Origin: Cytophagales bacterium CG12_big_fil_rev_8_21_14_0_65_40_12
Lineage (GTDB): Bacteria > Bacteroidota > Bacteroidia > Cytophagales > Cyclobacteriaceae
Length of the DNA stretch: 64,000 bases
NCBI GenBank assembly: GCA_002786855.1
Contig: PCUU01000067.1
Location: forward strand, 1 to 64,000
Direction of reading: 5' to 3'
A program made the position numbers and the translations under genes. Within the stretch, counting starts at the first letter, position 1. Every line of letters begins with the position of its first letter. Below are positions 62,417-64,000 of this stretch, one piece after another. The notes beneath the pieces are model-generated. The model searched no databases and was not told the DNA's origin. It saw nothing but the letters and a program-made list of their open reading frames with translations.

Positions 62417-63728
62417 TTACTCAGGCTTAACGTTTCCGCCCGAAAGTCTTTTCAATTCAATTTCTGCCAACATGATGTTGTATTGTGCGTTAATCTTTCG
62501 GATTTCTGCCTGAACTAAATTGATTTGGGCTTCTCTTAACTCCACGGCCGTGGTATTGCCCACTTTGAACCTCTCCAATGCGATATCATAATTTTCCTTC
62601 GCCACTTCCAAATTCAAGGCTTCCAACTCATTCAGCCTAAGGCTATTCTGATAACTACCATATACTTTACGAATATCAGATTCTAGGGACTGCCGTAAAT
62701 CTTCTATTTGCAATTCGCTAAGTTCCACTTGAATTTTAGCATTTTGCTCTCTGCGCTTCAGGTCAAAGCCATTGAAAATATTCCAAGAAGCTCCGGCCCC
62801 ATAACTAAATCCTGTAGAGAGATTGCTAAGCACAGCACCAGCGTCAGAAATTCGATCATTATAGGTATAGCCAAAATTCACATTAAGCACAGGTAGCTTT
62901 TGGGCATTCAATTCTTTGATTTGTAGGTAATTGGCTTCAAGATTTCTTTGGGCACGGACTACTCCCGCATTATTGAGACTGGCCGATGAGATTATGTCGT
63001 TGAGCTGAATGGAGTCATCGTAATTAAATCCTGCCGATATTTCGTAATTGCGCTCCAAATCTTGTCCTAACAATCGATTCATTTCTACGAGTACGTTATG
63101 GATCAATTCGCGCTGTGTTAAATAGTTGGATGAATCCGTATTGTAATCCACTTGCGCTTGTAAAAAAACGAGCTTGGAGGCCTTCCCCACTTCGTATCTA
63201 GTTTTGGCCAGTTCTAAGCGTTTTCGACTCAAATCAAGTGCAATCTGAAAAACCCTGGCCCTTTCATTTTCCAGCACAACCCTATAAAAGGCATTGGAAA
63301 TTTGGGCAATACTGTTTTCTATTTGAAGTCTTAAGTCGTCTTCACCCACTTGGGCCAAAGTCTTGAGTCGATTTCGGGTATGGAACATTCCTAAGCCATC
63401 AAAAACTGTCCAATTGAGTGTAGGTGAAAGATTGAGGTTGCTGGTTTTGGCATTATCGATCTTTCTTGCTTCGCCCCCTGAAGCCAATTGTTGGGTTACA
63501 TCCGTATTACTAAAGGATTTATTGGCGGTTACGTTAAAAGTCGGAAGCAAAGCCCCATAACTCAATTCTGAATTCACCGCGCTTGTCTCGGCCGTTTTTT
63601 TTCGAAATCTTAATCGCCAAATTATACTCTAAACCCAATTGAACTGCATCTTCAATTGTCAATTTTTCTTGGGCATAAATGCTTGCCCAAGAAATGATCA
63701 AACTCAAAAAAGTAATCTTGATTTTCAT
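62417..63728 (-). pseudogene. TolC-family outer-membrane efflux protein, frameshifted
   Basis: A signal peptide (FLSLIISWASIYAQ) and the TolC start LTIEDAVQLGLEYNLAIKIS lie in one frame (63534-63728), and the remaining 390 residues lie in another (62417-about 63590). The join falls in a run of eight A residues on the coding strand (63595-63602); removing one A would read NLAIKISKKTAETSAVNSEL and restore a normal protein of about 436 residues. The long periplasmic helices (NFGYTYND region, ALERFKVGNTTAVELREAQ) are intact. It may be a real mutation, phase variation or a sequencing error. The RND gene ends two bases upstream. Confidence 0.88.
63595..63602. repeat. 8-base homopolymer at the TolC frameshift
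   Basis: Eight consecutive T on the plus strand (A on the coding strand) exactly where the two TolC-family frames meet. Confidence 0.85.
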
Positions 63729-63730
63729 AA

Positions 63731-64000
63731 TTAAGCTGTAGTTCTAGCTACCCGACTCTTTTTACTTGAAAAATAAGTATAGATCGCTGGAATGACATAA
63801 AGTGTGAGTACGGTTGAAAATATAAGTCCGCCAATAATGGCAATACCCATTGAAACTCGGCTTTCTGCACCAGCTCCCAAAGACAAAGCAATTGGTAGAA
63901 TGCCTAAAATTGTAGAAAGCGAGGTCATTAAAATTGGTCTGAAACGAGATTTAGAAGCATCCAATACTGCTTCTCGAACACTCAAGCCTTGGGCTTTCCT
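63731..64000 (-). CDS. RND efflux transporter permease subunit, C-terminal end only
   Basis: The frame is open to the window edge (RKAQGLSVREAVLDAS...). Visible are the last two helices with RFRPILMTSLSTILGILPIA and GLIFSTVLTLYVIPAIY, the standard RND ending. It lies two bases before the TolC-family gene, so the two form an efflux operon. It is not the same gene as the RND at the left edge (different C-terminus). Confidence 0.92.
   Translation of the reverse strand, partial: RKAQGLSVREAVLDASKSRFRPILMTSLSTILGILPIALSLGAGAESRVSMGIAIIGGLIFSTVLTLYVIPAIYTYFSSKKSRVARTTA

Noticed and set aside
3-64000. Both window ends belonging to one RND gene
   Set aside because: The two genes are on opposite strands and have different C-terminal sequences.

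Overview
The window looks like a piece of chromosome from an aerobic, probably marine or soil member of the Bacteroidota, most likely a Cytophagales-type lineage. This is inferred from content: a fused SecDF, carboxypeptidase-regulatory-like domains, lipoprotein FKBPs, threonine aldolase, ScpA, DUF4221 and beta-propeller lipoproteins, a CrtD-type carotenoid desaturase, AT-rich intergenic DNA, TAnnTTTG promoter boxes and almost no Shine-Dalgarno signals. No rRNA, tRNA, phage, transposase or CRISPR array was seen. Both ends cut through RND efflux transporter genes.

Layout: 1-3 kb, RND pump. 3.2-5.0 kb (minus), a small operon of two paralogous secreted peptides with four cysteines each and a propeller-like lipoprotein. 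5.5-13.4 kb, htpG, an FtsX/MacB-type permease, an LpxL-type acyltransferase, an esterase and a DinB protein, separated by repeat-rich DNA. 13.4-25.2 kb, housekeeping genes mostly on the minus strand: lactonase, threonine aldolase, MarR, DUF2721, secDF, udk, rdgB, two FKBPs, an NrnA-like phosphoesterase, and ndk on plus. 25.4-28.5 kb, a four-gene overlapping operon: a four-cysteine secreted peptide, a DUF4221-type lipoprotein, a thioredoxin-like lipoprotein and an exported protein. 28.6-34 kb (minus), an oligopeptidase B fused to a surface-type N-terminal region, a flippase-like protein and scpA. 34-38 kb, dxs, a hydrolase, thioredoxin and a sterol-desaturase-family protein.

38.0-42.4 kb is an accessory island bounded by GAAGACCGAAG-type repeats. 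It carries a predicted ABC-three-component conflict system (SMC/Rad50-like ATPase, middle component, nuclease-like protein) preceded by a 48-codon ORF that overlaps the nuclease gene. Next to it is a candidate structured small RNA with a strong terminator (about 42.37-42.59 kb).

42.7-49.9 kb holds kynurenine-pathway genes on two divergent arms: kmo, kynU, 3-hydroxyanthranilate dioxygenase and ACMS decarboxylase on plus, with a semialdehyde dehydrogenase and an atypical SDR on minus. 50.4-53.3 kb has an amidase lipoprotein and a DUF4143 ATPase. 53.3-60.8 kb is a complete trans-4-hydroxyproline degradation set (AraC regulator, deaminase, 2-oxoglutarate semialdehyde dehydrogenase, epimerase, D-amino-acid oxidase) with an embedded DUF885 peptidase, which suggests growth on collagen-like peptides. 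The window closes with a CrtD-like desaturase and a TolC-family gene broken by a frameshift in an 8-base homopolymer, just upstream of which lies the second RND gene.

The least described parts are the two peptide/lipoprotein operons, the ABC-3C island with its small ORF, the structured RNA, and a second copy of the flippase gene's 3' tail left beyond the oligopeptidase gene.
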